This document shows, piece after piece, positions 20,901 to 33,639 of a DNA stretch of 64,000 nt. The notes under the pieces are model-generated. The model was not told where the DNA came from and did not search any database. It was given only the letters and a program-made list of their open reading frames with translations. Numbering within the stretch: the first letter of the stretch is position 1; the number at the start of each line of letters is the position of its first letter. Source of the stretch: Aquilaria yunnanensis (lineage: Eukaryota > Streptophyta > Magnoliopsida > Malvales > Thymelaeaceae); assembly GCA_039654915.1 (NCBI GenBank), contig CM077597.1, forward strand, positions 86,492,001-86,556,000. Reading direction: 5' to 3'. The translations under genes and the position numbers were made by a program.

Positions 20901-22690
20901 TTAAGATCTTTACAGACCATAAAAGTCTGAAGTACTTATTTACCCAAAAGGATCTTAACATGAGGCAGAGAAGATGGGTCGAGTATATCAAGGATTATGA
21001 TTGCTCGATAGACTATTGTTCAGGTAAAGGCAACGTGGTTGCTGATGCCTTGAGCCGTAAGTATTCTGGGGTAATTCTCTCCAAGGATCAAGTAACACAA
21101 ACTTCAAAAGATCCTAGTGCAGAGCAATTCACAGTTCTATATGAATTGTGGAGAGAATGGGAAATGGCTCAAGTCATGGTCCTTGAAATTCAGTCAGCAT
21201 GGCTGACTAGAGTTAAGCAAGCTCAAGAAAGTGATTCGAGCTTGAAAAGAATTTCTGGGGAGGAAAAACATGGTACTGTATTGAAGGAATTTCAGTACAA
21301 TGATGGGTTACTTTATTTTGGTGACCGGCTCTATGTGCCAAGTGAATTAAGGCAACAAGTGTTGCAGGAGGCACATACGAGTAAGTTTAATGTTCACCCT
21401 GGTGTGAATAAGATGTACCATGACCTTAGGACTCATTTTTGGTGGCCAAAGTTTAAAAGAGACATGTATGAATATGTGTCTAAGTGCCTCACCTGTCAAA
21501 TGGTGAAGGCAGAGCACCAAAGGCCATCAGGAATGTTGCAAAGTTTACCACTCCCAGAAAGGAAATGGGGATCCATCACCATGGACTTCTGTGTTGGGTT
21601 GCCAAACACAAGAAGTCAGCATGATTCCATTTGGGTGGTGGTGGATAGGTTAACAAAATCTGCACATTTTATCCCCATTAAAATCACTTATACCATGGAG
21701 AAATTAGCCCAGTTGTATATCCGAGAAGTAGTAAGACTTCATGGTATTCCTGATCAGATTGTATCTGATAGAGATCCCCGTTTTGTTTCAAGGTTTTGGA
21801 GTGCCTTTCAAAAGGCTATGGGTTCCGCTGTGAACCTAAGTACTGCATATCACCCTCAGACTGACGGGCAGACTGAGCGAGTGATCCAAACCTTGGAAGA
21901 TATGTTACGAAGTTGTGTGATGGACTTCAAAGGGGATTGGGACCAACATCTGCCTTTGATTGAATTTGCTTATAATAATAGCTATCAAGAAGCTATTAAG
22001 ATGGCGCCCTACGAGGCTTTGTATAGGCGTAAGTGTGTGACCCCTCATTGTTGGGCAGATAAAGCTGATGAAATAATTGTTGGTCCAGAAATCATTGCCG
22101 AGACCACGGCAAAGATTAAGTTGATCCAAGCAAGGATCAAAGCTGCCTCAGACCGGCAAGCTAAGTACGCCAATGTGCGAAGAAAAGATTTAGAGTTTGA
22201 GGTAGGAGATCGAGTACTCCTTAAGGTCTCACCTATGAAAGGTGTGGCTAGGTTTGGTCAAAGGGGTAAGTTGGCACCAAGGTTTATTGGTCCTTTTGAA
22301 ATTCTCGAAAGGGTAGGAAAAGTGGCTTATCGGTTGGCTTTACCGCCAAGTTTAGCCCATGTTCATAATGTGTTTCATGTGAGTTCCTTAAGGAAGTGCA
22401 TTGTGAACCCTGGGCAAGTGTTAACCCCGCCCACTATTCCCTTGAGAGAGGACCTAAGTTATGAGGAACATCCTATCAAGTTTCTTGACCGACAAGTCCG
22501 GAAACTAAGGACCAAACGGATCCCAATGGTCAAGGTACTATGGTCTAACCATGGGGAGGAAGAGGCCACTTGGGAGACCGAGCAGGATATGCTAAGGCAA
22601 TATCCAAGTTTGTATGCTCAATTAAGTCAGAATTTGGAGGACCAAATTTCTGAAGGAGGGGAGGATGTGACAGCTCTCCTAGTTAACTAA
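17909..22690 (+). CDS. Gag-pol polyprotein of chromovirus (1593 aa, intact)
   Basis: The frame runs from ATG 17909 (MVNTRAG) to TAA at 22688-22690; upstream in-frame codons lack a better ATG. Domains in order: an acidic stretch (about 110-135) and gag, zinc knuckle [14 protein letters not shown] (384-397), protease FDTGA (D461), RT with FIDDIL (D794, D795), RNase H with TDASG (D941), integrase HHCC then D1226, D1287 and E1323 (DD35E spacing), and a chromodomain-like tail from about 1520. Together these package RNA, mature the proteins, copy RNA to cDNA and integrate it, perhaps guided to heterochromatin by the tail. All catalytic residues seen are intact. The last 25 bases of the frame lie in the 3' LTR. 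Confidence 0.95.
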   Translation: MVNTRAGTTAEAQGSGAGTSDPSGADMREVVSLLRRLNESMDRMLHGMAILLEERAQPPVQGKTLEDPNGVRAEVHQGPTVHQGQGRNPPPQGQVQGQEPSNEHVQVESSEDSEEDSEEEDEEDIHPRRRRRRPVIPDHMGLVSLCRDINTPKFNGIGDPDMAEGWLYQINEIFKNMKLDDKVKMDLVPFFLEGKASLWWKDVMERLDAYNEGRIGQRPKELDWIEFEKEFRNEFNSEAAQDQKRIEFDELIQGRLTVHEYERKFSSLFRYAPHLAGKDELKAKKFIRGLKVELRSFLTVIGVRTYHEAVQKALVLERELMEAKSNEKAVEPRVPVHSRLMDKRPSVGGDQGPSKKIKKAAKGRCPKCQRFHGNKPCTLGTDLCNYCRQPGHWAKECPRLRQDQGQGRPGASGVGSAGSTFVRVPPVPPRVFALASQVSREPTAVQGNFNVQDSSIRILFDTGATISVITLGMVVKFGLHRTVLDEMMFIKSVGSNLVFTNEMVVGYPLELGGSKFLSDLWVLASIPYDIVLGMDWLSKFKAQIDCAGCKVTLEDASGVSITCTGGLASSVKSLHLKLLESIPVPSELVACSLNGVAVEEQLKEIQVANLFPEVFPVDLPGLPPRREIEFSIHLQPGAEPISIPPYRMSAPEMDELKKQLEELLEKGFIRPSISLWGAPVLFVKKKDGTLRLCIDYRKLNAVTVKNKYPLPRIDDLFDRLRGAKVFSKIDLRSGYFQIRVRDEDIPKTAFRTRYGHYEYTVMPFGVTNAPAVFMDTMNRIFRPYLDQFVEVFIDDILVYSPTPHEHEKHLEIVLQVLKSNQFYAKLSKCQFWASEIPFLGHIINAQGLSVDPEKVKAVVEWKRPTTVTEVRSFLGLAGYYRRFIEKFSIIASSLTALTKKAQKFIWTPKCEESFQELKERLISAPILILPDPHETFMVYTDASGTGLGCVLMQDKQMIAYGSRQLRPNELNYPVHDLELAAVVFALKLWRHYLMGRSFKIFTDHKSLKYLFTQKDLNMRQRRWVEYIKDYDCSIDYCSGKGNVVADALSRKYSGVILSKDQVTQTSKDPSAEQFTVLYELWREWEMAQVMVLEIQSAWLTRVKQAQESDSSLKRISGEEKHGTVLKEFQYNDGLLYFGDRLYVPSELRQQVLQEAHTSKFNVHPGVNKMYHDLRTHFWWPKFKRDMYEYVSKCLTCQMVKAEHQRPSGMLQSLPLPERKWGSITMDFCVGLPNTRSQHDSIWVVVDRLTKSAHFIPIKITYTMEKLAQLYIREVVRLHGIPDQIVSDRDPRFVSRFWSAFQKAMGSAVNLSTAYHPQTDGQTERVIQTLEDMLRSCVMDFKGDWDQHLPLIEFAYNNSYQEAIKMAPYEALYRRKCVTPHCWADKADEIIVGPEIIAETTAKIKLIQARIKAASDRQAKYANVRRKDLEFEVGDRVLLKVSPMKGVARFGQRGKLAPRFIGPFEILERVGKVAYRLALPPSLAHVHNVFHVSSLRKCIVNPGQVLTPPTIPLREDLSYEEHPIKFLDRQVRKLRTKRIPMVKVLWSNHGEEEATWETEQDMLRQYPSLYAQLSQNLEDQISEGGEDVTALLVN
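22652..22665 (+). other. Polypurine tract inside the gag-pol frame
   Basis: GAAGGAGGGGAGGA directly precedes the 3' LTR. It primes plus-strand synthesis and at the same time encodes part of the polyprotein C-terminus. Confidence 0.85.
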
Positions 22691-25190
22691 TCAAGTAAGT
22701 GTTTATTTACTTTGATTAAGTGTTTATGAAATTAAGTACCTCAAATTAGCGCCTTGTTAAGCAAGTAACATAAGCTTAATCAAGTTAAGTGAGTTCCTAA
22801 GTGTGATTTGGCATAGTTAAGTCAAGACCATTAGTTGTTCTAGCTTTTAGAATCATCCTAGTAAGTTTTGACAACTTGTGGCACTAAGTGTTCTTTTTGA
22901 GCCATTTAGAACTTAAGTGGCTAAAGTGTTCAAGAAAATTAAGTTTGGGAAGCTCTTTAGTACCCTTTAGAACAAAGAAAGGTGGTTTTGGGTGAGAGTT
23001 TGGTGAGCTATTTGAAGCTTTTGAAAGTTTAAGGACTAAAGTGCAAGGGAGGGAAAAGTTGTTTTGAATGCTTATAAGCTAAGTTCCTTCATCCTTAGCC
23101 ATTAGTTCTAAGCTCCAAATTTTCGTAGCTTCCTCTCCTCTCCCAAATTCACAGCCCAAGCTTCCATTTTCTTGCAAATTCTCATTGAATTAAGGGTGCC
23201 CAAGGTGTTAGGAAGATCACTAAGCCTCTTTGCTAGTGTTCTTGCTTCCTTTGATCTTTGGAGCTTGTTTTGGAATCCAATTTTCGTAGGTAAGCTTCTT
23301 GAGATCATTTGGTGTGTTTATAGGTTGTTTCTAGAGCTAGAAATGGTCTTGGTTTGATTGGTTTGGGTGCCAATTTTCGTTGGTTTTAGACTTGGAACTC
23401 AAGGAAGCTTGTGGAGCTAGAAAAGCTTGTGTTTCATTGCTTGCTTTGTGGCTAAAATTGAGGTAAGGGTTCAAGTAATTAAGCTCAAATAATGCATGGT
23501 TTTGTAGCTTTGTGTGTTGGGATGAATTAGAAACAAGACCCATTAAGTTTGGATGAGAAATGAGAGAGTTTGAGTAGTTTGTGTACAAGAGCGACGCTGT
23601 CGCATAAACCCAGAAAACTGAGTTGGCGACGCGTCGCCAATCTGGCCTCGAATTGGCGCCGCGGCGCCAGCGTGCGAAAATGTACACAGAGCGTTTACTC
23701 GGCGGCGCCGCGTCGCCAAAAGCATTTGCTCTTTGGAGCCGCGTCGCCAAATGCCAATTTGGCCTCGATTTCCGGCCATCCTAAGATTAACCTAGACTCT
23801 CGGTTTCTATCCCTAGGCTATTCTAAGACGTTCCATAGCCTCGGTTGGGTCTAGAATTCGTTCCTAAGGCGGGAATTGTGCGTTATTTGGAAGGTAGTCA
23901 AGTTGTGTGGTTAAGTGTAAAAGAAATGTGACTTGGTGGCTAAGTAACTCATAATATTTAAGTTTTTAAATGGAAATTAAGGGGATTAAGTGGGTTTTTA
24001 GACTCTTTATTGGCCATATAGAGTATCAATTACATATGGTCAATAGAGAGAAAAACCTAAGTCGATCCCAACCAAGCCATTTGGTTTGGTAAGTGAGCCA
24101 CTAGTAGTATTTTGAGTTAAACCTTGAGGGTTTGACTAGTTAAACCACATAGTAAGACTACCCTGTACAATAAATCAAGGGTAAAGGCGGGTAAGTTTGA
24201 GATAGGTGACGACCTACTCTAGAACCCGTAGATGGGACTTAATTGAGGTAAAGTGTCCGGGATACGAGGGCCAGTATCTCAAGTACCTCAGCCGTTTGAG
24301 CTCACGGCAAGAATTAAGGCACTTAAGTGCAGAAAGTCCCAAGTGCATGTGTCGTGTGCATTCCATATCATACATCCATACATTGCATTTTTGGCATTTT
24401 GTTGATTGTTTGTTGTTTGAATTGCATGTTTGATTGCTTGGTTGCCATATTGCATATTTGTTGCATATTTCTTTGCAGGTATTTAAGAAGGGAATCCTTA
24501 CTGAGTACTTTTAAGTACTCATTCCCTTAGTTTTATTGTGCAGGATCTAATCCCGGGCCTAATCACTGAGGTGATAGTTGAGGCCTAAGCTTTCTGTTTT
24601 GCAGGTATTTTATTGAGAATCCTAGTGATTCTAGTTTCTTGCAGTATAAGTTATGTGCTAACCAAGTTGTGCCTTTACAGTGTAGAGGCTAAGAGTACAC
24701 AAGAACAAGGTCTAGTGAAGGGCTACACTTGGAGCTTGACTTAGCTCAAGGTGGGCTCAAGTAAATGATCTTAGTAGTTAGTAGTAATTTTGTCTCTTGT
24801 ACATAGTACTTTGTGTACTAAGTAAGTTGCCTCTATTGGGATACATTAGGATGTAAATCCATCTTGTTACTTTTGGGTGCATGCTAGAGTTGTAATGTAT
24901 GCACAAAACTGTTACTTGTAGTTAAAGCAACTAGTGTTTCAATGACTTGGTACGTTTTCAGTATGTTTTAATGAAATGCTCGAGCAATGTTTTAATTCCA
25001 GACTTTTAAATTTCGGTTGCATTGCCAAGTCAGAAGCATGCATAACTTATTCTGAGTAGGCTAAGTAACTAGTTGCATATAAATTGTTTTAATTTATATT
25101 GACGAGTAATAGTTAGCCAACTGTAACTAGTGGGATTCATTATCCCTAAGAGCCTACAAGATTAGGGGCACTGGGCCCCGTTCCGTCACA
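22666..25190 (+). mobile_element. 3' LTR of chromovirus (2525 bp)
   Basis: Same length and ends as the 5' LTR, and followed by the CTATA duplication. It starts within the last codons of gag-pol. Confidence 0.95.
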
Positions 25191-25195
25191 CTATA
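25191..25195. other. Right target-site duplication of chromovirus (CTATA)
   Basis: Exact repeat of 15242-15246. Confidence 0.95.
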
Positions 25196-26205
25196 GATTA
25201 TATGGAAATGCCATAATAAACCTTATTCTTCCCTTACCACACTAACTCTAGCCCAGCACTACGATTAGATCTTGTTATAGCCGATTAGTGTTGAAAGAAA
25301 GCAACCTACACACAAATCAATAACAGCATTAATGATTCAAGAAGAGACTAAGACAATTAACAATAACAACAAGCATGCATTATTTAAATTGCAGCACTAT
25401 ATTTCCCCTAGGCAAGTACGTCACCTAGCCTACTACTTTCACTACCCTGCTAGACAAATACAAATCAAGAGTATGAGTTCAGTAATCACATGAACAAACA
25501 TCTAACCGGCCTAATTAGATAATCTCCATGCATCAACATTCAACTCAAAGAAATATAGATACATAAATTGAAATCAGATTAAGAACAAAAGTCTAAATCT
25601 CACAATCTCAACAATTAAGCAGAAAAGGTTCTCTAATTTGAATAAAAGCTTAAGCTAACATGATGAAAGATAAAAAATAAAATATTACTAAAAAAATGAT
25701 GAAAAATATGATGGGTTAAAAAGATGATGAAAAATATGATGGACTAGTTCACAACCCTAGCCCCATTAAATTCACAGCTTTCACTTAGGGTTTTGCAAGT
25801 CCAAAATAAACACAAATTCTAAGGCCTTTTAGGCTTGGGTTCTACTTTCAATGAAAATCTGGACCTGATTCAACATGATTTTAACTCTAGATTCTTTTCG
25901 AATTTGTGGACCTTTCTCTTAGCTTTAAAATGATACTTGAATCACCCAAAACGGAGGTGTATAGCTAAGATATAGCATAGATACAAAAACTGCTCTTAAA
26001 CCAATGTCTTTGTGCAAGTCACTTCTTTTAAGCTGAATTCGACCCTTGAAACGTGTGAATTGGGTTTCATGGTCCACATATGACTTGTACCTCTAGATAT
26101 TAGCTTTCCAGTGGCTTAATAATTACTTGGTTTTGATCGCTATAGCTCAAGATATGATTTTTCTTCTGAAATATAGCCAATCTGTTGATATCCTGAAATA
26201 ACACA
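25196..26205 (-). mobile_element. Athila 5' LTR, second part
   Basis: This is the outer portion of the minus-strand Athila 5' LTR displaced by the chromovirus. The proposed outer edge is the ...AATAACACA sequence ending about 26205, which on the minus strand gives a TGTGTTA start matching the ...AGCACA end at 14936. The edge is a best estimate because the partner LTR is missing. Confidence 0.5.
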
Positions 26206-28990
26206 ACAGATAAAACTTATAAAATCATAAATTAAATCCACTTTTAATCAATTGGATCCAAATATGCTCTAAGTTATAAAACATGCTCAAATTAGATCTT
26301 TAAGGCTCAAAACACATTAAAACATATTAAATATGAGGGAAATATATGTAACCAATATAACTCATGACTTTTTCTACATTTTTCTTCCTGAATTAACTCC
26401 GGAGTGTAGTGCCTATAAACCCGCCAAATTTATAACCTTTCTAATTGATTTTGCTTCCTTGGAGATTGAATCTTCTACTCTGCTTACATATTCAATCATC
26501 ATCTTCCCTGCAATTCGAACCGTGTTCGCCATGTTCGAATCGGAAATAAACTAGCTTGCCATTTTCAGTTGTTCACAATTTTCATAAATATTTTCTCAAC
26601 CGTTACTATTACTCCTTAGCAGCAATTTTAAATTGACTACTCTAGTTATCTTTAATGTTGCAGTACCTTTTTTTTTTTTTGTGGAATGCTCCAGTAGTTT
26701 GCTAGAAGAAGTTGTAAATGTGTGATGTAGTTTAATAAATTTATCCTTACCGTTAAAAAATTTTTTTTTTCTCTAGTTTAACTATATAGGCTATATAGTG
26801 ATCTTCATAATGACAAAATTCTTCCCCTTCAATTATAGGGTTCCAATATTAAATATTACTATGTTCTAACTACTGTTAGGCTTTCACTGTTCAATGCTTA
26901 GTATGTGACAGTAGGCTACAATTTTTATTTTTATTTCTCACATTTTGTAGTAATGGCCACATCTGTCTTCTGATCCCTACAAGTTTGCTTTCTTCCTTTT
27001 TGATCCTAGGATTTTTTTATCTCATAATGATGCCCGATTTCAACAACAAGGATTTGCTTTAGCAGACTTCGATTTGGCGGTGGTGGTCGCTTAAGACTTG
27101 GGTCAATATTAGTAGTCTTACAGTGGGGTAACCTTCGTTGTATGAGCAGTGATTCGAGATTCTGAGGCTAAATCCACATCCTTTCTAAGTCTTCAACAAA
27201 AGCGACGGTGGTGAGTCATCATGACATTTCTCCTAGATGGGTAAGCCTGTGATGGTGTAGCGAGGTTGGTTTCAATGTAGGTGTATGGTAGCAGAATTTA
27301 GGGATAATATAATGCTAGCTAGAGTATAAATGAAATGAGAACAATGGCAGGATTAACAAATGCTTAAGTTTGAGGACTGCTACTGGTAAAGACAAAAATT
27401 ATAGAGACTAAAAGGTTATGCATCTTTCCCAATGCTCTATTTTATTCTCATACTTTGAAAAGTTTCAGAATATGAAACCATCAGATCCATGACATCATTT
27501 TGTAGCAAAGTGCAAACAAGCATGCCTTCAATAATTTATGTAATAATCACGAACTTGAACACAACACTATGCGTGCGCCATAAAGCTCATAAAACTCTAA
27601 TTTTGGATAATGTTAACCTTTTGCTTCCACAAAACACAAAAACCAAAGTTTTGTAGGATCAAAATAACTTGTTCTGTAAGTTTGCCCTAATAGATAATTA
27701 TAAATCAAGCATCTAGTTATAAAAGTTTGTAATTAAGAAGAATGAAGAGACTTAAAAAAAACAAAAAGTGATGCCTTTCAAAGCGGCTATAATCGTCAAA
27801 TAAAGAGCAATCTCTTTTACATAAATCTATTTGAATGATTATTTTCATTCCTTCCAAAACAATTTCCTAACATATAAATATAAAATTTCTTAGTACAAGT
27901 TTCTAGAAAAACAGCCCAGGCTTCCCAACTAGAGTCTCTGCTTCACCCTTTCTTTGCCAACTGCCAAAAAACTCCAAGCCCCCTGACATTCTGCTACTAC
28001 CAACAATAGAGGATGAACAATGAAGAAACAACTTAACCTCGGTAAGAACTTGACTCAGTTTAAAACTCATTCGTGAGTTAGTTAAATTGTTACCAATTCA
28101 AATTTGAACAAAATTTCAAACTCGATCACAACGCAAATTCATCTCAAAACTAACTCTAAGAAACTACTGAGTACATATTAGGCACATTTATCTGTCGACT
28201 CATCTTGCATTTCAACCATACAAGCGAAGTTCCTTATTGTGCACTTAGCATGGTTAAAGTGAAGAGCCGTCAACAATTACAATGTTCAATTCAGCTACAT
28301 AGCAATCAATACAGTGCAAAAGAGTGAGCCGGACTTATAGAAGCCTTTTTTTGGGGGGGGGGGGAAGAAGGGTGGCTAGATGCATTATAGAAACTTCACA
28401 ACACAAGAAATCTATGCAAATGTAGCAGGCAACCAAAATGCTCAAAAGAAAAATCATTTCTTGTTATTGATTTCAGGTGATTATTGAACCACCAAGTTGC
28501 CAACAAAAAACCGAAAAGAAGTCCAAAAAATGAACACTTCTTTACATCCAAGGCAAGGGGGAAATGAAATTAATACTTGACAAGATCTTAGTATTTGAAT
28601 GCCTCTACCGCACTTAAAGAGCCTAATGCAATGCCTATTTAACCCTTTGCATTGAACATCAATAATAAGCTAAAAACACATATCCTGAACCTTCATAAAT
28701 TTCAATCATCTAATAAAATGTTCTAGTATAACAATGCCACCAACCAAAAATCCCAAACCATAATACGCATACACATCACAAAAACTAAAACTCAAGGAGC
28801 AGGCCGTGAATTCTTTACCATGTTCTAAAATTTTGTCTGATCATGGTAGTTTAGGGTACAATGTCCATGAACCTAAGTATGTTACCATGCTTATTAATAA
28901 AAACAGGTCCCATTGCAATAAGAAGGGTTACTGTGTCATGCTTTTCTAATGATTATGATTACCTTTCTTCAAAAATATGAACAAGGCCAA
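26206..28990. other. Intergenic DNA, no gene recognised
   Basis: AT-rich sequence with scattered stop codons in all frames. It contains a T run at 26668-26680 and a 12-base G run at 28353-28364. A short open stretch at 26333-26554 (73 codons) has no recognisable domain and is not called. The 3' end of the minus-strand LINE may extend into the right part, but no poly(A) tail boundary could be fixed. Confidence 0.5.
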
Positions 28991-29052
28991 TGCAAAAATG
29001 ATGTAAGGGTACCTTAGTCTGAAAAGGATATAAGGTTACCTTGTATTAAGAA

Positions 29053-30600
29053 TTAACAACCACAAGTCTTAAACATTAGACCTTTACGTAACATTAGCAT
29101 ACTTTTTTGCTTCAGATGAAGACACTTTCTTTCAGTAGATCTCGACCACCAAAATCGAATGAAGTTTTTTTTCATGAAATCAAACAATGAAACTAGAACT
29201 TTAAACAAAGATATGATATAGACTGGAATGGATGACAAAGTAGAGGAAATCAAGGTTAATTTTCTAGCATTGTTAAGCATCCGCAATTTCCAATTTTTCA
29301 ATTGAGTTTTGATTTTATCAGCCAAAAAATGGAAGGATGCAACGTTAGATAAATCCTGACAAATGGGGCTCTCAAATAATTCAAAATACCATTATTGATT
29401 TGGAATAGCATTAATTGACAAAATTCCTCCTTCAACCACACTAGGACATTTTGACTAAACATCTTTTTTTATTTCCTAAAATTGACCTTTTGGTATGTTG
29501 TAACTAAATATAGGTACAACATATTCTAAAGGGTCTGATCAGTATCCTTGGAAGGATAGAAAATATCAGACAATCATCCACAAAAAAATATATGATTGAT
29601 AATAGAACCATTTTGACTAGCCTCAAATCCTAGCAACGAACCCAAAGTTTAAAGATATGAAAGATAAATAGAGAAAGCTTCAAAACAAAAGATGAACAGG
29701 GAAACAAGGGAGCACCTTGATGAAAGCCCGCTTTCGAAGAAATCCACTATGTGATACGACCATTTACCAAGACTGAGTGAGAGACAGCGGACATACGTTG
29801 CATTATCATGTGGATACAATTTTCAAGAAATTTCATAGATCTTAGGATGTTTCTATGAAATGCCATTAAAGATAATCATATGCCTTCGAAATGCCTAATT
29901 TGAAAACTGCTTTGTAACCTGTGGGTTCGCTTTACGCACTTGGTTGCTTGATAACATGAAGGATTTCATGGGCCACAATAATATTATCCTAGATACATAT
30001 CCCTAGGACAAAAGCAATTTGAAACTCCAAAACCAAAGAAAGGGGAACCACTTTTAGTCTATTAGCTATGGTTTTTGCAATTATCTTATACAGGATATTA
30101 CACAAACTTATACGCTTTAAATCTTTAACCATCTATGCCTCATAGAACTTAGGAATCAATGTTATGAAAGTACGATTTATTTGGTGAATGAGAGTCTCAC
30201 CATATTCAAGAATGAAAGAGCAGCTTCTACAACAACATCTCCCATAATATGCTAATACTTTTTTAAAACCACTGGAGGAATAACATCTGGGCTAAGATGT
30301 TTAAAATTACCCAACTGAAAAGTTTTTTTTTAACTTCAACTCAAGAGAAAGAAGTGAACAAAAAGTCAAAAAGAAACCTCATGATAGTAGAACAAAGCAC
30401 TTGTCGGGCTACTTCTCGATGAATCATGTTATTATCATACAGGTACACAAAGTTAGAGCAAATGAAATGTCTAATGTCTTTGTCTTCATAAATCGAACTA
30501 TCATTCAAAAATTTCAAAGCTGAGATCCGAGATCTAATCTGCTTACATTTTGTTGAAAAGTGGAAGAGTTGAGAATTTTTGTCACCCAAAGCAACCCAAT
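29053..30600 (-). pseudogene. LINE (L1-type) reverse transcriptase remnant
   Basis: On the minus strand, pieces read in the order expected for plant L1 ORF2. GDKNSQLFHFSTKCKQIRSRI lies near 30589. An RT core follows near 30300-30060, including LITLIPKF and RISLCNILYKIIAKTIANRLK-type segments separated by stops. A piece resembling the FKLDMSKAYD motif lies near 29900. The thumb region LKNWKLRMLNNARKLTLISSTLSSIPVY lies at about 29200-29300. Many stops and shifts show an old copy. The order and spacing make the family secure. RT copies the LINE RNA at nicked chromosomal DNA. Confidence 0.8.
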
Positions 30601-30699
30601 TTATCTTTTATTTTTTAGCCCATAAGTGCTTTTCATCGGCTAAAAGAGAAACATATTGACATCTTAAGGAAGTTACCAAAGCATGATTGCTCAAAATCT

Positions 30700-31640
30700 G
30701 TGAGGATTGTTGAGCCTAAATGAATCATTTCTTGGCCGCTTTAATCTGATGCCTAATGTTTCCCCAGGAGACTTTTTCTATTGATAAGGAGTATGAACCA
30801 ATTGCAAGCCATTTAAGGCCACTTGAAACATCTTAGAGCCATGAATATGAGAGCACTATAGGGGCTTAATAAGCTCTTCACACTAGGGATATCAGAGTCA
30901 AAAAGCTTCAAATCTTCTTGGACAATGATAGAAGATCAAAGTAGGAGAGGAATCTAAGAGTGAGAAGGCATGGTCAGGTTTTTGAATGGCTAAATTCACC
31001 AATCTAACAGTAAAAATAAGCCGAATCCAAGCCTTATTGTGAAATGTCTTATCTAAAACCTCATAAATGGCATCCTTACCTTCTTGAAAGTTGGACCATG
31101 TATAAAGAGGGCCACTGCTAGGGAGTCTAATTAGTTCCAACTCCTCAATGAAAGATTCTAAGAATTCAAATCTAGGCCATAAATGTGCATTTCTACCAAA
31201 TTTCTCAAGAGAATATTAAACTTGATTTAAAACACCAATGAGGTGCATACGTATATCATACTGGAAGATTACTTCCTAAATAGAAAACCAAGTTATTCTT
31301 CAAAATTGAATAGAGGGATGACCATATACACATCCCATATACTAAGAATTACCCCTCTCATCTACAACAGCCAATAAAATCATATGATAATCTTAAGGAA
31401 GCACTAAGCATGTGATCTTAAAGGACCAACCTATCCACAAACCTCCACTAAGTCCAACAAAGTCAACAAATGAGGAGTTTTTAAAACCTAAACAAGCTAG
31501 TTTATTATTGGCCAAATTGTCATCTAGCTTAATTTCCATTAAACACAAAAGCTTAGGCTGATTATTCCTTACAAAGGATTTTAGATGGTGAACTGTCATG
31601 GAACGCCCCTAACCAAAATAGTTGAAACTTAAAACCGTCA
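30700..31640 (-). pseudogene. LINE endonuclease (APE-type) remnant
   Basis: The minus-strand frames at 31393-31599 (LCLMEIKLDDN, VGLSGGLWIGW) and 30898-31140 (LPSSGPLYTWSNFQEG, IYEVLDKTFHNKAW) correspond to the N- and C-terminal parts of the apurinic-type endonuclease of plant L1 ORF2. The pieces are separated by stops and frameshifts. The protein would nick target DNA to prime reverse transcription. Confidence 0.8.
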
Positions 31641-32035
31641 TTTTCCCATTGGGGTTTGATGTGGAACAAACCCCAAAAGTCCTTGCTCATTGTGGAGTGC
31701 CTAAGCAGTCAACCCCTAAGTAGTAATTGATTGCATCCTCAAACTCAAAGATGCCTCATCCACAAAAATTTGTTCCTTGGAAAAACCTCAATTATTAGAG
31801 ACGAAAAATTGCAGAAGTAATGGTGAAGCTAATTTACACCACTTCAAGGGGCGTAAATCTCCACAATCTTCAAAAGATCGCTTTTAGGTTTTCTAGCCTC
31901 TTTTGACTTCATCTTAGAATGAAAGGCAATCATACTTATCCTTAAATGTTTATCTAGAGGCTCCAATGATGTTGGACAAATGAAGTCCCGATGTGGTAGG
32001 GAAAAAAACTCGCTGGCCCTTTTCTTTCCTTCCTT

Positions 32036-33166
32036 CTACTGGTAACTCGAAGGACCCTTATTCAAAAGATAAGTACACTCATCCAAAACTATACTAGCCA
32101 ACTTAGCTTTTGAATACCTATGACACCTATTATTCTCTAATGAGTGATTGTTATGTTCAAATTTCAAGCTCTGAAGGCATAAATTGGGACACTGCTTCTT
32201 AGTAGTTGGTGAAGTAAGAAACATAGATACAATTCCATGCTCACTTTCCTTAGTAAAAGAAAATCGCAAAAAGATGTCAAATAGGCCTTATATAGTGGTT
32301 TGAAATCTTCAAAATCAACCAATTTTGGAATAGTTTTAGGGAAAAGAGGTTGATGATCATTTAGTTGCAATTGCTCATTCACCTCACTAATGTTGTACTT
32401 GGCTTCCATATTGTCTGCACGATTAGCTATCATGGTAATCAAAGAGTCGATACCTTGGGCCATCCAATTATTGGAGACAGACCTTCCAAGTACAAGATAG
32501 TGAGATTGAGTATGATCTATGTACTCACAATTGTTACGAATTTTAAAGACTCTTTCATAAGTAATGTCGATCCAATGTCAAGTCCCTTAATAGTCCTCTA
32601 AAAAAAAGCCCTGCAACGGGGGTTTATTTACATCAATCTAGACCTTTACTTGAAGAAAATTCCAATCATGATGAAAATTCCAATCATGATGCAAAGTATT
32701 TTTCAGATCAATCTCGACAGGAAAACCAATTTTAGAAGCAAAGAAATAACCTGTGGCTGGGGTCATATAAATGGGAGGAAACTTGTGGATTCGTACACAA
32801 ATAGATGCCAAAGTCATGTGCATCATAAGGCAAGTTTGGCTGTAACTTTTTTATCAAGATCATTGCCCCATCAAAAGTCCATGGAGCTTGTTCTTCTAAT
32901 TGCCTTAAATCCTGCCACAAAGGAACTTGGACTAGAAACCTATTTTCCCCCACACCTGCAAGGACTTTAGCAGTTAAATCACCTCATTAGAAATTAGTAA
33001 TATGCCACTGTATAAAAGGGATTGAAAAATTCCAACGATAAACCACCTTAATAAGCACACAATGATGCATCAACTCACAATTTTCCACTGAGAATTCCAA
33101 GCCCAGTGAGAAGACCAATTGACTATTATGTTTGTTGAAGCCAGAACCAGGATTAGAAAATGACAT
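32036..33166 (-). pseudogene. LINE ORF1, DUF4283-like, broken
   Basis: Starting at the ATG complementary to 33164-33166, minus-strand pieces read VPLWQDLRQLEEQAPWTFDGAMI and VRIHKFPPIYMTPATGYFFASKIG, then EIDLKNT and LQVKV. These are typical of the DUF4283 RNA-binding-like domain in plant L1 ORF1. An 18-base stretch (aattccaatcatgatgaa) is repeated in tandem near 32658-32694, adding an HHDWNF repeat. The rest to 32036 is broken by stops. Confidence 0.75.
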
Positions 33167-33639
33167 GATGGCAGGAAAAGAAGGATTAACCGAGTCAACA
33201 GAGCTTGAAATTCCACTTTAAAAGCTCAAGACAAAGAAAAAGGTGGAGTAACCAAAGCGATTGAGAAGTACACTACTTCATTTGAATGGAAGAAGGACGA
33301 ACAGAAAACCAAGAAGATGTGTCCACAATGGAATTAATAGTAATAGAGTATTACCGCGTATGGCAAAGCGAATTCTCAATAGTTAGGGTCTCCTCTTAGA
33401 ACCGGTCACACCAGATCAGTGGTGGAATGTCTAGAGCTAACAGAGAAATGAACTCCCGCTTCGACTACAAGAGAAATAGACAACTTCAATTACAAGAGAC
33501 TGAGACAAAAGTGCCGATGAAGAAGCAACAGGTTAACTTGAGAAACCGAAGACCAAAACTCACCAATCCAGATGGCAATAGATCGCAACGGAAGATGACG
33601 AGAACTAACACCGATGAGGGCTTAGGAACACAGGAATAA
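33167..33639 (-). other. Probable LINE 5' untranslated region
   Basis: Sequence upstream of the LINE ORF1 start on the minus strand, up to the Harbinger MITE. No gene is recognised. The LINE 5' edge cannot be fixed. Confidence 0.4.

Larger units (their letters stand above)
15247..25190 (+). mobile_element. Complete young chromovirus (Tekay/Del-like Ty3/gypsy)
   Basis: A 9944 bp element with two 2525 bp LTRs, initiator-tRNA-Met primer site, a single long gag-pol frame, a polypurine tract and a CTATA target duplication. LTRs begin TGTGAC and end GTCACA. By eye the two LTRs differ at four positions (about 0.16%), which implies a very recent insertion. The host site is the LTR of a decayed Athila element. 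Clade assignment rests on the C-terminal chromodomain-like region and overall layout; Tekay/Del is my best guess. Confidence 0.93.
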
